Made by a program: the position numbers and the translations under genes. From NCBI RefSeq assembly GCF_010548275.1, contig NZ_JAAGLT010000033.1, forward strand, positions 1 to 64,000: a DNA stretch of 64,000 nucleotides, in the 5' to 3' direction. This document shows, one piece after another, positions 1 through 7,487 of the stretch. This DNA comes from Streptomyces sp. SID12488 (GTDB taxonomy: Bacteria > Actinomycetota > Actinomycetes > Streptomycetales > Streptomycetaceae). Below the pieces are notes generated by a model that had not been told where the DNA came from, ran no database searches, and was given only the letters and a program-made list of their open reading frames with translations. Position 1 is the stretch's first letter. Each line of letters opens with the position of its first letter.

Positions 1-12
1 CTCTTCCGATCT
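1..12. other. Residual sequencing adapter at contig end
   Basis: The first twelve bases, CTCTTCCGATCT, are identical to the 3' end of the standard Illumina TruSeq adapter. An open reading frame runs straight from them into the gene that follows, so genuine genomic sequence starts at about base 13 and the window begins at an untrimmed contig end. These bases should not be treated as chromosome. Confidence 0.9.
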
Positions 13-879
13 CAGCCGCCGGACCCCGCCTGGCCGTCCGCCGCGGTGTCGCCGGACGGCGCCCCGGCGCTGTGGCTGGAGCGGACGGGGGCACCCAGCG
101 TCGTCGACGCGGTGATCCTGGAGCGCGCGGCGGCTGCCATCCGGGGCGTCCTCGACCGCACCCGTGGTCGTGCACCGACGGCCCCCGCCGACGACCCGGC
201 ACTCGTCGAGACCCTTCTCGACGCCACCGCACCGGAGCAGGTACGGCTGCACGCGGCCCGGCGGCTGGGCCTGGACCCGGCCGCCCCGGCCCACGCGGTC
301 GCCCCGTTCGACGGCCCGCCCCGTGTCCTGGCCGCCTCCGCCCTGCGCGGGCCGACCCCCGCCGGAGGCAGACCGCCGGCCCCGGAAAACCCGGCCCGCG
401 CCAGGCCGGCCGACACCGACACCGGATCCGCCGGCCTCACCCTCCCGTCCGGCCGGGTCGGTGTCGGCCCCGCCGTGCCCGTGCTCGAACTGCCGGGCTC
501 CTGGGCAGCGGCCCGCACCGCGCTCCGCTTCACCGCCGACGGCACCCCGCACGCCCCGGGACCACTCGTCGTGTACGCCGACGAACTCGGCGGTATCGGA
601 CTGCTCGCCGAGCTCGTCGTGCCGGGAGCGGATCCGCCACCCGACGTACAGGCGCTGGAGGCCGCGGTCGCGGACGCGCCCTGGATGCTGACGACGCTGC
701 ATGCCGTCGCCTCGACGGCGAGCCTGCGGGGCGCCGCCGTCGAGGTCAACGTCCACCACTCCACGCTCCAGGACCGGTTGGGCCACGCCGAGGCGCTCCT
801 CGGCTGGCCCGTCCGTACTCCGCAGGGTCGGCTCAGGCTCCAACTGGCCCTGACCATGCGGCACTTGGGGCGTCAGTAA
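13..879 (+). CDS. PucR/CdaR-like helix-turn-helix regulator, 5' truncated
   Basis: The frame is open from base 13 (just after the adapter) to the stop at 879, about 288 residues. No convincing start is visible: the first GTG, at base 46, lacks a ribosome site and lies inside the open frame, so the N-terminus is missing. The C-terminal 60 residues contain NVHHSTLQDRLGHAE followed by LLGW, the HTH typical of PucR-type proteins, in which a helix-turn-helix closes a long sensory region. The middle (Ala/Pro/Arg-rich) shows no domain I can name. It is probably a DNA-binding regulator of unknown target. It converges on the GH43 gene with a 23-bp gap, so it is unlikely to be its operon partner. Confidence 0.7.
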   Translation, partial: QPPDPAWPSAAVSPDGAPALWLERTGAPSVVDAVILERAAAAIRGVLDRTRGRAPTAPADDPALVETLLDATAPEQVRLHAARRLGLDPAAPAHAVAPFDGPPRVLAASALRGPTPAGGRPPAPENPARARPADTDTGSAGLTLPSGRVGVGPAVPVLELPGSWAAARTALRFTADGTPHAPGPLVVYADELGGIGLLAELVVPGADPPPDVQALEAAVADAPWMLTTLHAVASTASLRGAAVEVNVHHSTLQDRLGHAEALLGWPVRTPQGRLRLQLALTMRHLGRQ

Positions 880-902
880 TTGCGATGGCGGCAGGCCGTG
901 GC

Positions 903-2291
903 TTACGCCCAGGCCGTCACCGGGACGAAGGAGCTGTCCTGGCGGAAGGTGTCCGTGCCGTCTGTCACGTCCACGCGCAGCTGGTAGTTGTAGTGGCGCA
1001 GGAAGTAGCCCGGGTAGTTGTACGACTCGAAGCGCACCGACCCCGACGCCGTGCCCGTCCGGGCGATGAACGTGGCGTCCCTCGCGAAGGTCGACGTACC
1101 GTCGTTGGCGTCGAAGCGGGCGCGGAAGTCCCAGTGGCGGAGGTAGTTGCCGGAGCTGTCGCGGAACGAGTAGCCGTTGCTGTCGGCCAGTCCCGCGACG
1201 ACCGTGAAGGTGGACGCCTGCTTGAGCGCGGTGGTGCTGGAGCTGCTCACCACGGGGAGGTTGAGCAGGGAGGACTGCACCTGCCAGTAACGCGTCGAGT
1301 AGTTGACCGACTGGAAGGAGCGCGTGACGCCCTTCGACAGGGTCGGGCCGCCGCTGACCGTCTCCTTGACCACCGTGAAGTGACGGGCCGTTCCGGAGAT
1401 GGAGGGCAGTGCCTTCGCGGCGCTCCAGGTGGCGAACGTGTCGTAGCTGTCGCTGTAGTAGTACTTCCCGTCGCCGTAGCCGTCGAAGAAGATCCGCCAG
1501 CCGCCGTTGTCCAGCTGGATCACGGACGGGCCTTCGCGGTAGCTGCCCCAGCCGGCCCAGTCGCCGGTCTTCTTGATGGTGTAGGGACCGGCGAGGCTGG
1601 TGGCGGTGGCGTACTCGATGTACTTCGTCGTCTCGTTCTTCGGGAAGGCGTGGTAGGTCGAGCCGATCTTCACGATGCAGGTGTCGATGTGGTTCGATCC
1701 GATGCCCGACAGCGCCACCGGTGAACTCCACGCCGTGAGCGCGGAATTGGTCGCCTTCAGCAGATACGGCGTGAAGATCCACTCGTCGCTGGTGACCGAG
1801 CAGGACACGATGATGTTCACGCTGCCGTCGCTGTCGACGAACCACTCGGGTGCCCATGCGCGGGACAGGTTGGCGATCGGGACCGTGTAGTCATACAGGA
1901 AGGTCCAGTTGACGCGGTCCGAACTGCGGGCGAAGCCGATGGTGGTGCTGGTGTCCTGCCAGGTGTGCGTGGTGTAGGTGACGTAGTAGTAGCCGTTGGT
2001 GTGCTTGAGGACGCTCGCGTCGCGGATGCGGTTGCTCGGCGGGGTGTAGGCCGAGGACTGCACCAGCCGGAAGTCGGTGGCGTCGTCGGACTGGTAGACG
2101 TTCACCGTGCCGTCGTTGCTGTTGAGGAACGGCACGATGGTGTAGCGCGTGGCGGAGCCGCTGGGCGGGGCCGCCGCGGCGGCGGTGCCGAGCAGTCCGG
2201 GCAGTTCGCCCAGGACGAGCGCCGAGGCGGGCAGGACGGCCAGCGCGCGCAGCAGACTGCGACGGGAGGGAGTGGGGCGGGAACTGGTCAC
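903..2291 (-). CDS. Secreted GH43 glycosidase with CBM42 (AbfB) domain
   Basis: Predicted extracellular hydrolase acting on arabinose- or xylose-containing plant polysaccharide. Residues 1-41 form a Tat-like signal (SRRSLLRAL, hydrophobic stretch, Ala-rich cleavage region). The five-bladed GH43 domain follows: candidate base Asp91 (RIRDASV), pKa-modulating Asp203 (NHIDTC) and acid Glu253 (YREGPSV). Residues about 325-460 are an arabinofuranose-binding AbfB/CBM42 beta-trefoil, seen in repeated SYNYPGYFLRHYNYQ-type motifs; the first trefoil unit is degenerate. Start GTG 2291 is preceded by AAGGAG. A GTTCG-N6-CGAAC dyad lies 37-54 nt upstream and is shared in form with the other GH43 gene here. 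Alpha-L-arabinofuranosidase is the likeliest activity, but xylosidase cannot be excluded. Confidence 0.85.
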   Translation of the reverse strand: MTSSRPTPSRRSLLRALAVLPASALVLGELPGLLGTAAAAAPPSGSATRYTIVPFLNSNDGTVNVYQSDDATDFRLVQSSAYTPPSNRIRDASVLKHTNGYYYVTYTTHTWQDTSTTIGFARSSDRVNWTFLYDYTVPIANLSRAWAPEWFVDSDGSVNIIVSCSVTSDEWIFTPYLLKATNSALTAWSSPVALSGIGSNHIDTCIVKIGSTYHAFPKNETTKYIEYATATSLAGPYTIKKTGDWAGWGSYREGPSVIQLDNGGWRIFFDGYGDGKYYYSDSYDTFATWSAAKALPSISGTARHFTVVKETVSGGPTLSKGVTRSFQSVNYSTRYWQVQSSLLNLPVVSSSSTTALKQASTFTVVAGLADSNGYSFRDSSGNYLRHWDFRARFDANDGTSTFARDATFIARTGTASGSVRFESYNYPGYFLRHYNYQLRVDVTDGTDTFRQDSSFVPVTAWA

Positions 2292-2327
2292 GTGCGGCTC
2301 CTTGGTGATCCAACCGACGGCTCTCTA

Positions 2328-2345
2328 CGTTCGACATTGCGAACG
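2328..2345. promoter_or_regulatory. Inverted-repeat operator upstream of GH43 gene
   Basis: CGTTCG-ACATTG-CGAACG is a perfect 6-bp inverted repeat with a 6-bp spacer, 37 nt upstream of the GTG start at 2291. The GTTC-N8-GAAC core recurs at 12856-12871, at almost the same distance from the second GH43 gene. The form resembles IclR-family operators (inference); no such regulator is visible in the window. Confidence 0.55.
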
Positions 2346-2490
2346 CAGTTCGGTAAATCGGTCAGACCGTAAATCCGAGTCGTGCGCACGTCAATACTTC
2401 GGACACGCTCCGGACCTGTGAACTTCCGCCCTGACGCACCACATTCGACATCCCGCACCGCACCACCCCCTCAGCGGTTACCCCGCGGTA

Positions 2491-2628
2491 GTGAAGCTGT
2501 GCAATCACTATGGGGAACACACCGGCGCGGCGCGACAGAGGTGTCTGGCCGCGCAGTTGGAGGCCGACCTGCGCCGGCACCAGCGGTGGCCGCCGTTCGA
2601 AGCCGTCGCCGACTCGACGGCGGCATAA
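2491..2628 (+). CDS. Possible 45-residue small protein
   Basis: GTG at 2491 opens a frame reading MKLCNHYGEHTGAARQRCLA and ending ADSTAA at the TAA of 2626-2628. About 80% of third codon positions are G or C, like real genes here, although the surrounding intergenic DNA is less GC-rich; this is the main support. It has two cysteines (residues 4 and 18), no signal peptide or membrane helix, and a basic middle (LRRHQRW). The ribosome site is weak. It lies directly upstream of the NfeD-like gene on the same strand. I do not recognise the family, and it may not be translated. Confidence 0.4.
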   Translation: MKLCNHYGEHTGAARQRCLAAQLEADLRRHQRWPPFEAVADSTAA

Positions 2629-2643
2629 GGGGGCTTGGACCCG

Positions 2644-2649
2644 TACGCT
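2644..2649 (+). promoter_or_regulatory. Possible -10 box of a leaderless transcript
   Basis: TACGCT sits six bases before the ATG at 2656, and no Shine-Dalgarno sequence precedes that ATG. This spacing is typical of leaderless Streptomyces mRNAs starting at the A of ATG. No good -35 box is evident. Confidence 0.35.
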
Positions 2650-2655
2650 GTGACC

Positions 2656-2874
2656 ATGGACGACGCGGCGATGGTCGGCTTGATGGGGCGGGTGACAGGC
2701 ACGATCGGGCCGGGGCTGGTCGGCGAGGTGATCGTCCGGGTGCGCGGCGGCGCCGAGCACTTCCTGGCGTACGCCTCCGCGGCCCAGGATCGTATCGAGC
2801 GGGGGACGGTGGTCATGGTCGTCGAGTACCTGCCGCCACGCACCGTGTACGTCACCTCCGCGTACGACGGCTGA
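2656..2874 (+). CDS. Small NfeD-like OB-fold protein
   Basis: A 72-residue protein with alternating hydrophobic strands (VTGTIGPGLVGEVIVRV, then TVVMVVEYLPPRTVYV) that resembles the soluble OB-fold of NfeD proteins, which are commonly encoded next to flotillins. It has no membrane helix, unlike classical long NfeD, so it would be a cytosolic stand-alone version. The start at 2656 is chosen because a -10-like TACGCT lies 6 nt upstream and no ribosome site supports an upstream codon; an in-frame GTG at 2650 is the alternative. The flotillin gene follows 156 bp downstream on the same strand, supporting a shared role in membrane microdomain organisation or membrane-protease control (inference). 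Confidence 0.7.
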   Translation: MDDAAMVGLMGRVTGTIGPGLVGEVIVRVRGGAEHFLAYASAAQDRIERGTVVMVVEYLPPRTVYVTSAYDG

Positions 2875-3030
2875 GCCCGGCGGACGCGCGGTCGTGGGGT
2901 CCGTACGTCTGCGGATGATCACGTGTGCGTCAAGCTTGCAACAAGGATTCCTCAGCGGCTGTACCCAGGCCTCGCACAGGAGCACCCTTGCGTCGTTCGG
3001 TGCCGAAAGGGCACCAGGCAAAGGGGGCGT

Positions 3031-4518
3031 ATGCCGATGTTCGTCGGCGTCGTTGCGGGGGTCGCGGTAGTAGCCGTCCTCGCACTAATCGGTATTTTCA
3101 AGATGATGTGGCGGGTCGCTGAACCCAACGAGGCACTCATCATCTCCGGTTCCAAGCACAGGACCGAAGGCCTTGAGGCAGGCATGGGGTTCCGTATCGT
3201 CACCGGGCGGGGCACCCTCGTACTGCCCGGGGTCCAGGCGGTGCGCAAGATCTCGCTCGACCTGAACGAGACCGAACTGCATGTGGACTGTGTGACCACC
3301 CAGGGGATTCCGCTCAAGGTGCGGGGCGTGGTCATCTTCAAGGTGGGCGACGACTTCGTGTCGATCGCCAACGCGGGCCGCCGTTTCCTCGACCAGCAGA
3401 AGATGATGGCCGAGCGCGTGCACAACGTGTTCGCCGGTCATCTGCGGTCCATCGTCGGCGGGTTGACCGTCGAGGAGATGATCCGCGACCGCGAGAAGCT
3501 CACCGGGCAGACCCGGGCCGCGTGCGGCACGGAGATGGAGAAGCTCGGCCTGATCGTCGACTCCCTCCAGATCCACGAGATCGAGGACCCGACCGGGTAC
3601 ATCAAGAACCTCGCCATGCCGCACGCCGCCGCCGTCCAGCGGGACGCGCGCATCGCGCAGGCCGAGGCGAACCGGCTCGCCACCGAGGCCGAGCAGAAGG
3701 CCGCGGCGCGGATGTCGGAGGCCACCCGGGACAGCGAGATCCTCCAGGCCGGCTACCAGGCCGAGCGCGACAAGGCGGGCGCGAAGGCCCGGCAGGCCGG
3801 ACCGCTCGCCGACGCCGCCGCCCGGCAGGACGTCGTCATCCAGGAGACGCGCATCGCCGAACTCGACGCCCTGCGCCGGGAACAGCAGCTCCAGGCGGAC
3901 GTCCGCAAGCCGGCCGACGCGCAGGCCTACGAGACGCGGGCGCGGGCCGAGGCCGAGCGTGACGCGCGTATCTCGGCGGCGCAGGCCAAGGCCAAGGAGA
4001 CCGAACTCGCGGCCCTGGCCGAGGCGAACCGGGTCAAGACGGCCGCGAACGCCGAGGCCGAGGCGACCAAGGCACGGGGTACGGCCGTCGCCATGGCGAC
4101 CAGGGCCACCGGTGAGGCCGAGGCCGCCGCGTCCCAGGCCAAGGGCCTCGCCGCCGCCGAGGCGACGCGGGCGAAGGGGCTCGCGGAGGCGGAGACCATC
4201 AAGGCGCGGGCCGCCGCGCTCGCCGAGAACCAGGAGGCGGTGGTCGCCCAGCAACTCGCCGAGAACTGGCCGGAGATCGTGAAGGCCGGTGCGTCCGCGT
4301 TCGGCAGCGTGGACAACATGGTGGTGCTCAACGGCGCGGACGGCATGGCGGAGATGCTCGCCAAGGCACTCACCATGGGCGGTACGGGGCTGGGGCTGGC
4401 GCGGCAACTGCTCACGTCCATGAACCAGAACGGGCAGACACCGAACGGGACTTCGGCGCTGAACGGACTGGCGGCGCCGACAGTCCAGAAGGTGCCGGTG
4501 GAGAAGGACGAGGGGTGA
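3031..4518 (+). CDS. Flotillin-like SPFH-domain membrane protein
   Basis: A 495-residue flotillin. Residues 1-25 form one membrane helix (FVGVVAGVAVVAVLALIGIF), followed by the SPFH/band-7 domain (about 28-210; RVAEPNEALIISGS, DCVTTQGIPLKVRG, TGYIKNLAMPHAA). From about 210 to 430 it becomes a long Ala/Glu/Arg/Lys coiled coil of EA-rich repeats, the flotillin domain, and a short C-terminal oligomerisation region follows (ENWPEIVKAGASAFGSVDNMVVLNGADG). Such proteins oligomerise on the inner membrane face and scaffold lipid microdomains. The start ATG 3031 follows GGGGG with proper spacing; an upstream in-frame ATG would add 36 residues with no membrane logic. The PemK-like gene begins 30 bp downstream. 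Confidence 0.9.
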   Translation: MPMFVGVVAGVAVVAVLALIGIFKMMWRVAEPNEALIISGSKHRTEGLEAGMGFRIVTGRGTLVLPGVQAVRKISLDLNETELHVDCVTTQGIPLKVRGVVIFKVGDDFVSIANAGRRFLDQQKMMAERVHNVFAGHLRSIVGGLTVEEMIRDREKLTGQTRAACGTEMEKLGLIVDSLQIHEIEDPTGYIKNLAMPHAAAVQRDARIAQAEANRLATEAEQKAAARMSEATRDSEILQAGYQAERDKAGAKARQAGPLADAAARQDVVIQETRIAELDALRREQQLQADVRKPADAQAYETRARAEAERDARISAAQAKAKETELAALAEANRVKTAANAEAEATKARGTAVAMATRATGEAEAAASQAKGLAAAEATRAKGLAEAETIKARAAALAENQEAVVAQQLAENWPEIVKAGASAFGSVDNMVVLNGADGMAEMLAKALTMGGTGLGLARQLLTSMNQNGQTPNGTSALNGLAAPTVQKVPVEKDEG

Positions 4519-4548
4519 TGCGGTGAGTCACGGGGCTCAGGCTCTAAC

Positions 4549-5004
4549 GTGAGCCCCGTGACTGCCTTCACCGATGCCGATGTTCCGGGGCGTTATGGCC
4601 CCTCCGCCACCACCGAGGCCGATCCTCGCGACGTCGGGCGGGTGCGTACGGAGTACTCGCCCGCCCACGACGGCGATCCCGATCCGGGCGAGATCGTGTG
4701 GACCTGGGTGCCGTTCGAGGAGAACGACGGGCGGGGCAAGGACCGGCCCGTACTTGTTGTCGCCCGCGAGGCCGCCGGGACGTTTCTCGCCGTGCAGTTG
4801 TCCAGCAAGCGGCACGACGGGGACCGGGAGTGGGTTCCGATCGGGAGCGGGCCGTGGGATCGCACCGGGCGGGACTCCTGGGTGGATGTGGACCGGGTGC
4901 TGCGGTTGTTCGAGGGCGGGATGCGGCGGGAGGCGTGTGCGTTGGACCGGATGCGGTTCAACTCCGTTGTGCGGCGGTTGCAAGAGCTGTACGGGTGGCG
5001 CTGA
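4549..5004 (+). CDS. PemK/MazF-like toxin-family protein
   Basis: A 151-residue protein with the PemK/MazF core: PGEIVWTWVPFEENDGRGKDRPVLVV (split here: GEIVWTWVPFEE, then GKDRPVLVVARE), LAVQLSSKRHD, and a WVDVDRVLRL strand, as in streptomycete members of the family. MazF/PemK toxins are RNA-cleaving ribonucleases with a GEIV...GKxRPVLVV-type fold. The usual upstream antitoxin gene is absent; the preceding gene is flotillin, 30 bp away. An acidic N-terminal extension of about 45 residues is unusual for a toxin. It could be a solitary, possibly housekeeping, ribonuclease-fold protein instead. A second GTG at 4558 is an equally possible start. A dispersed repeat (5015-5084) lies directly downstream. 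Confidence 0.75.
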   Translation: MSPVTAFTDADVPGRYGPSATTEADPRDVGRVRTEYSPAHDGDPDPGEIVWTWVPFEENDGRGKDRPVLVVAREAAGTFLAVQLSSKRHDGDREWVPIGSGPWDRTGRDSWVDVDRVLRLFEGGMRREACALDRMRFNSVVRRLQELYGWR

Positions 5005-5014
5005 GGCTGTTTTC

Positions 5015-5084
5015 GCGGTTCGGGTGCGTGGGGGCTTGTCTCGCCCACGCGGCGGAGCCGCAAATGTCACAGCCCCGCGCCCCT
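5015..5084 (+). repeat. Dispersed imperfect-palindrome repeat, copy 1
   Basis: Contains GGGGCTTGTCTCGCCCACG, GGCGGAGCCGC and CAGCCCCGCGCCCCT, the blocks found in the copies at 25483, 44676, 52491 and 57191. It sits between the convergent PemK-like and PARG-like genes and its end touches the stop codon of the latter. The position suggests a shared 3'-end or terminator role. Confidence 0.7.
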
Positions 5085-5892
5085 ACAGAGTGAACGTTCG
5101 CTCGAAAGCTGACCGTGTTGCCGCGTTCCTGGTGCGGTCCAGGATCGCGAACACGACCTTCTCGAATGTGCCCTCGAAACGGCCGGTCACCAGTAGGTCT
5201 CTGAACGTGGTCGCCACCGTCGCCGGGTCGTTCTGGAAGACTCCGCAGCCCCAGGCTCCCAGGACCAGGCGGCGGTAGCCCTCTGCCGCCGCCGTTTCGA
5301 GGACCCGCTCCGCGCGCGATGCCAGGGCCTGGGGGATGTCCGCCGCCCGCTCGGGGGCCGTTCGTCGTACGACGCCCGCGTTCGGGGCCGCCGAGGTGAG
5401 GAAGCCCGCCGTGTACGGATCGTCCAGCAGGCGGCCCCGGTCGTCGCGGAAGACCGGCACCCCGGGTGAGTGGATGACGCGGTCCGTGTAGAACGGGTCG
5501 CGGTGGGTGCGGTGGTGGTCGTAGAACTCGCGCACCTCTGTCAGGCAGGCGTAGAGCGCGGAGGCCCGGCACAGGGCTTCTTCCTGGGCCTGGGCGCCGT
5601 TCAGGTAGCCGCCGCCCGGGTTGCGGGCCGAGGAGAAGTTCAGGACCGCGACGGGGCCGGGGAGGCGACGGGCGGCCTCCAGGCTGCTCTCGCCGGTGAC
5701 CTCGAAGGCGGTGTCCAGCGGTGAGGCCGCCTGAGGTACCTCCACCGGGCCAGGTCCGTACATGCGTGTGCCTGCCCGGGCGGCCTTGATCGCCGCGGCG
5801 AGTCGCACCGCGCGTCCGTCGGACGCGCGGTAGGAACCGGCCGCGACGATCTCCTCCGTCCCACGTGCGAGGTCGCGCAGGCGGGCGCTCAT
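5083..5892 (-). CDS. PARG-like macrodomain protein (TIGR02452 type)
   Basis: A 269-residue protein with the diagnostic bacterial PARG-like loop: NFSSARNPGGGYLNGAQAQE, in which the GGG loop binds the diphosphate and the paired Glu after AQ is the catalytic acid of poly(ADP-ribose) glycohydrolases. The C-terminal half shows LVLGAWGCGVFQNDP, the conserved macrodomain end. Members hydrolyse ADP-ribose polymers or remove ADP-ribose from macromolecules. The start at 5892 (MSARLRDLARG) has a G-rich ribosome site; upstream in-frame codons would add about 100 basic residues of no known type. It is divergent from egtA with 278 bp between starts, and convergent with the PemK-like gene. Confidence 0.85.
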   Translation of the reverse strand: MSARLRDLARGTEEIVAAGSYRASDGRAVRLAAAIKAARAGTRMYGPGPVEVPQAASPLDTAFEVTGESSLEAARRLPGPVAVLNFSSARNPGGGYLNGAQAQEEALCRASALYACLTEVREFYDHHRTHRDPFYTDRVIHSPGVPVFRDDRGRLLDDPYTAGFLTSAAPNAGVVRRTAPERAADIPQALASRAERVLETAAAEGYRRLVLGAWGCGVFQNDPATVATTFRDLLVTGRFEGTFEKVVFAILDRTRNAATRSAFERTFTL

Positions 5893-6170
5893 GGCGCCAC
5901 CCCCGTGTGCTCCATGACCGTGCCTGGTACTCGCTCCCCCGCCGTGCTCATACAGGCATCGTGGGTGATGCTGGACACGCGGTGCAACAGAGTTTCCCGG
6001 GTATACGAACGGCTCACAAACGCCATGGAAACGGAGATCCATCGTCCTGAAAGTGCCCATGTGCACCCTTGTGCGATTCGGCGCGAGGGGTTTGGGTGGG
6101 ACGAGCGTTGCCTGTCCGGCCCACCCGAAGCCGGGCCGGCGGCATGGTGGAATCTCAGGAGGATCCCGAC

Positions 6171-7487
6171 ATGTCCGATTCGGTAAGCGGCTGTACAAAG
6201 CGCCGCACCGCCCTCTCCGAGGCCGAGGTCGAAGCCCTGGTCCGGGGGATCTGCTTCAAGACCGGACCACCCCGCACCCTCGGTGTCGAGGTGGAATGGA
6301 TCGTCCACGAGCTGCGGCAACCACAGCTCCCCGTGACACCCGAACGGCTCGAGGCGGCCTACGCCGCTCTGCGGACCCTGCCTCTCAGGTCGGCGCTCAC
6401 CGTCGAACCGGGCGGTCAGCTGGAGCTCAGCTCCGCTCCCGCCGACTCCCTGATGGAGTGCGTCGGGTCCGTCTCCGCCGACCTGGACGCCGTACGCGCG
6501 GAACTGCGTGAGCACGGTCTCGGTATCGTCGGAATCGGCCAGGATCCCTGGCACCCGCCCCGTCGTTTCCTGCACGAGCCGCGCTACGACGCCCTGGAGC
6601 GGTCCCTCGACCTCACGGGCCCGGCCGGCCGCGCCATGATGTGCACCTCGGCCTCCGTGCAGGTGTGCCTCGACGCCGGTCACGAGGAGCCGGGCCCTCT
6701 CGGGCACGGACGGCGCTGGTGGCTCGCGCACCAGCTCGGCGCGGTCCTGGTGGCCGCCTTCGCCAACTCCCCGCTCGCCGTGGGCAGCCCCACCGGCTGG
6801 CGTTCCACCCGGCAGGTGCTGTGGATGGAGATCGGCGCCGGGAGGGCGGGGGCCCAGCCGCTGGACGCCGAGCCGCGGCAGGCCTGGGCCCGGCATGTGC
6901 TCGACGCCCCGGTGATGTGCGTACGGCGGGACAGCGGACCGTGGGACGTGCCGGAGGACGGGCTGACGTTCCGGGAGTGGATCCGGTCCGGGGCGCCCCG
7001 GCCGCCGACCCGGGAGGATCTCGACTACCACCTGACGACCCTGTTTCCGCCGGTCCGGCCGCGCGGGCATCTCGAACTGCGCATGATCGACGCCCAGCCC
7101 GGCGAGGACGGCTGGATCGTCCCGCTCGCCGTCACGGCCGCGCTCTTCGACGACCCCGAGGCCGCCGAGGTGGCCTACCGGGCGGTGAAACCGCTCGCCG
7201 AGCGCACCGGGTCAGTGCCCGCCCCGCACAATCCGCTGTGGTCCGACGCGGCCCGTTACGGCCTGGCCGACCCCGAGCTGCACGAGGTCGCCCTCGTCTG
7301 CTTCACGGCCGCCCTGGACGCCCTGCCCCGGCTCGGTGCGAGCCAGGAGGTCGTCGACGCCGTCGCCGCGTACCTCGACCGCTATGTCGTTCCGGGCCGT
7401 TGCCCCGCCGACGACCTGCTCGACAGCCTGCGCGACACGGATCCGCGTGCGCACGGGACTTCGTACGGAAGGAATTCGCGCACATGA
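6171..7487 (+). CDS. egtA: Glutamate-cysteine ligase EgtA (ergothioneine pathway)
   Basis: A 438-residue member of the EgtA-type glutamate-cysteine ligases, which make gamma-glutamylcysteine, the sulfur donor of ergothioneine in actinobacteria. Visible motifs are TLGVEVEWIVHEL, SALTVEPGGQLELSS, MMCTSASVQVCLD (substrate and metal-binding strands) and HLELRMIDAQP near the C-terminal third. The start ATG 6171 follows a perfect AGGAGG (6157-6162). It is the first gene of egtABCD; its TGA overlaps the ATG of egtB (ATGA), so translation is coupled. The 278-bp upstream region shared with the PARG-like gene should hold the promoter; no convincing hexamers were found. Confidence 0.95.
   Translation: MSDSVSGCTKRRTALSEAEVEALVRGICFKTGPPRTLGVEVEWIVHELRQPQLPVTPERLEAAYAALRTLPLRSALTVEPGGQLELSSAPADSLMECVGSVSADLDAVRAELREHGLGIVGIGQDPWHPPRRFLHEPRYDALERSLDLTGPAGRAMMCTSASVQVCLDAGHEEPGPLGHGRRWWLAHQLGAVLVAAFANSPLAVGSPTGWRSTRQVLWMEIGAGRAGAQPLDAEPRQAWARHVLDAPVMCVRRDSGPWDVPEDGLTFREWIRSGAPRPPTREDLDYHLTTLFPPVRPRGHLELRMIDAQPGEDGWIVPLAVTAALFDDPEAAEVAYRAVKPLAERTGSVPAPHNPLWSDAARYGLADPELHEVALVCFTAALDALPRLGASQEVVDAVAAYLDRYVVPGRCPADDLLDSLRDTDPRAHGTSYGRNSRT

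Noticed and set aside
72..1724. Long Arg/Pro-rich reading frame overlapping the PucR-like and GH43 genes
   Set aside because: It is out of frame with real genes on both strands and is the typical product of high-GC shadow frames.
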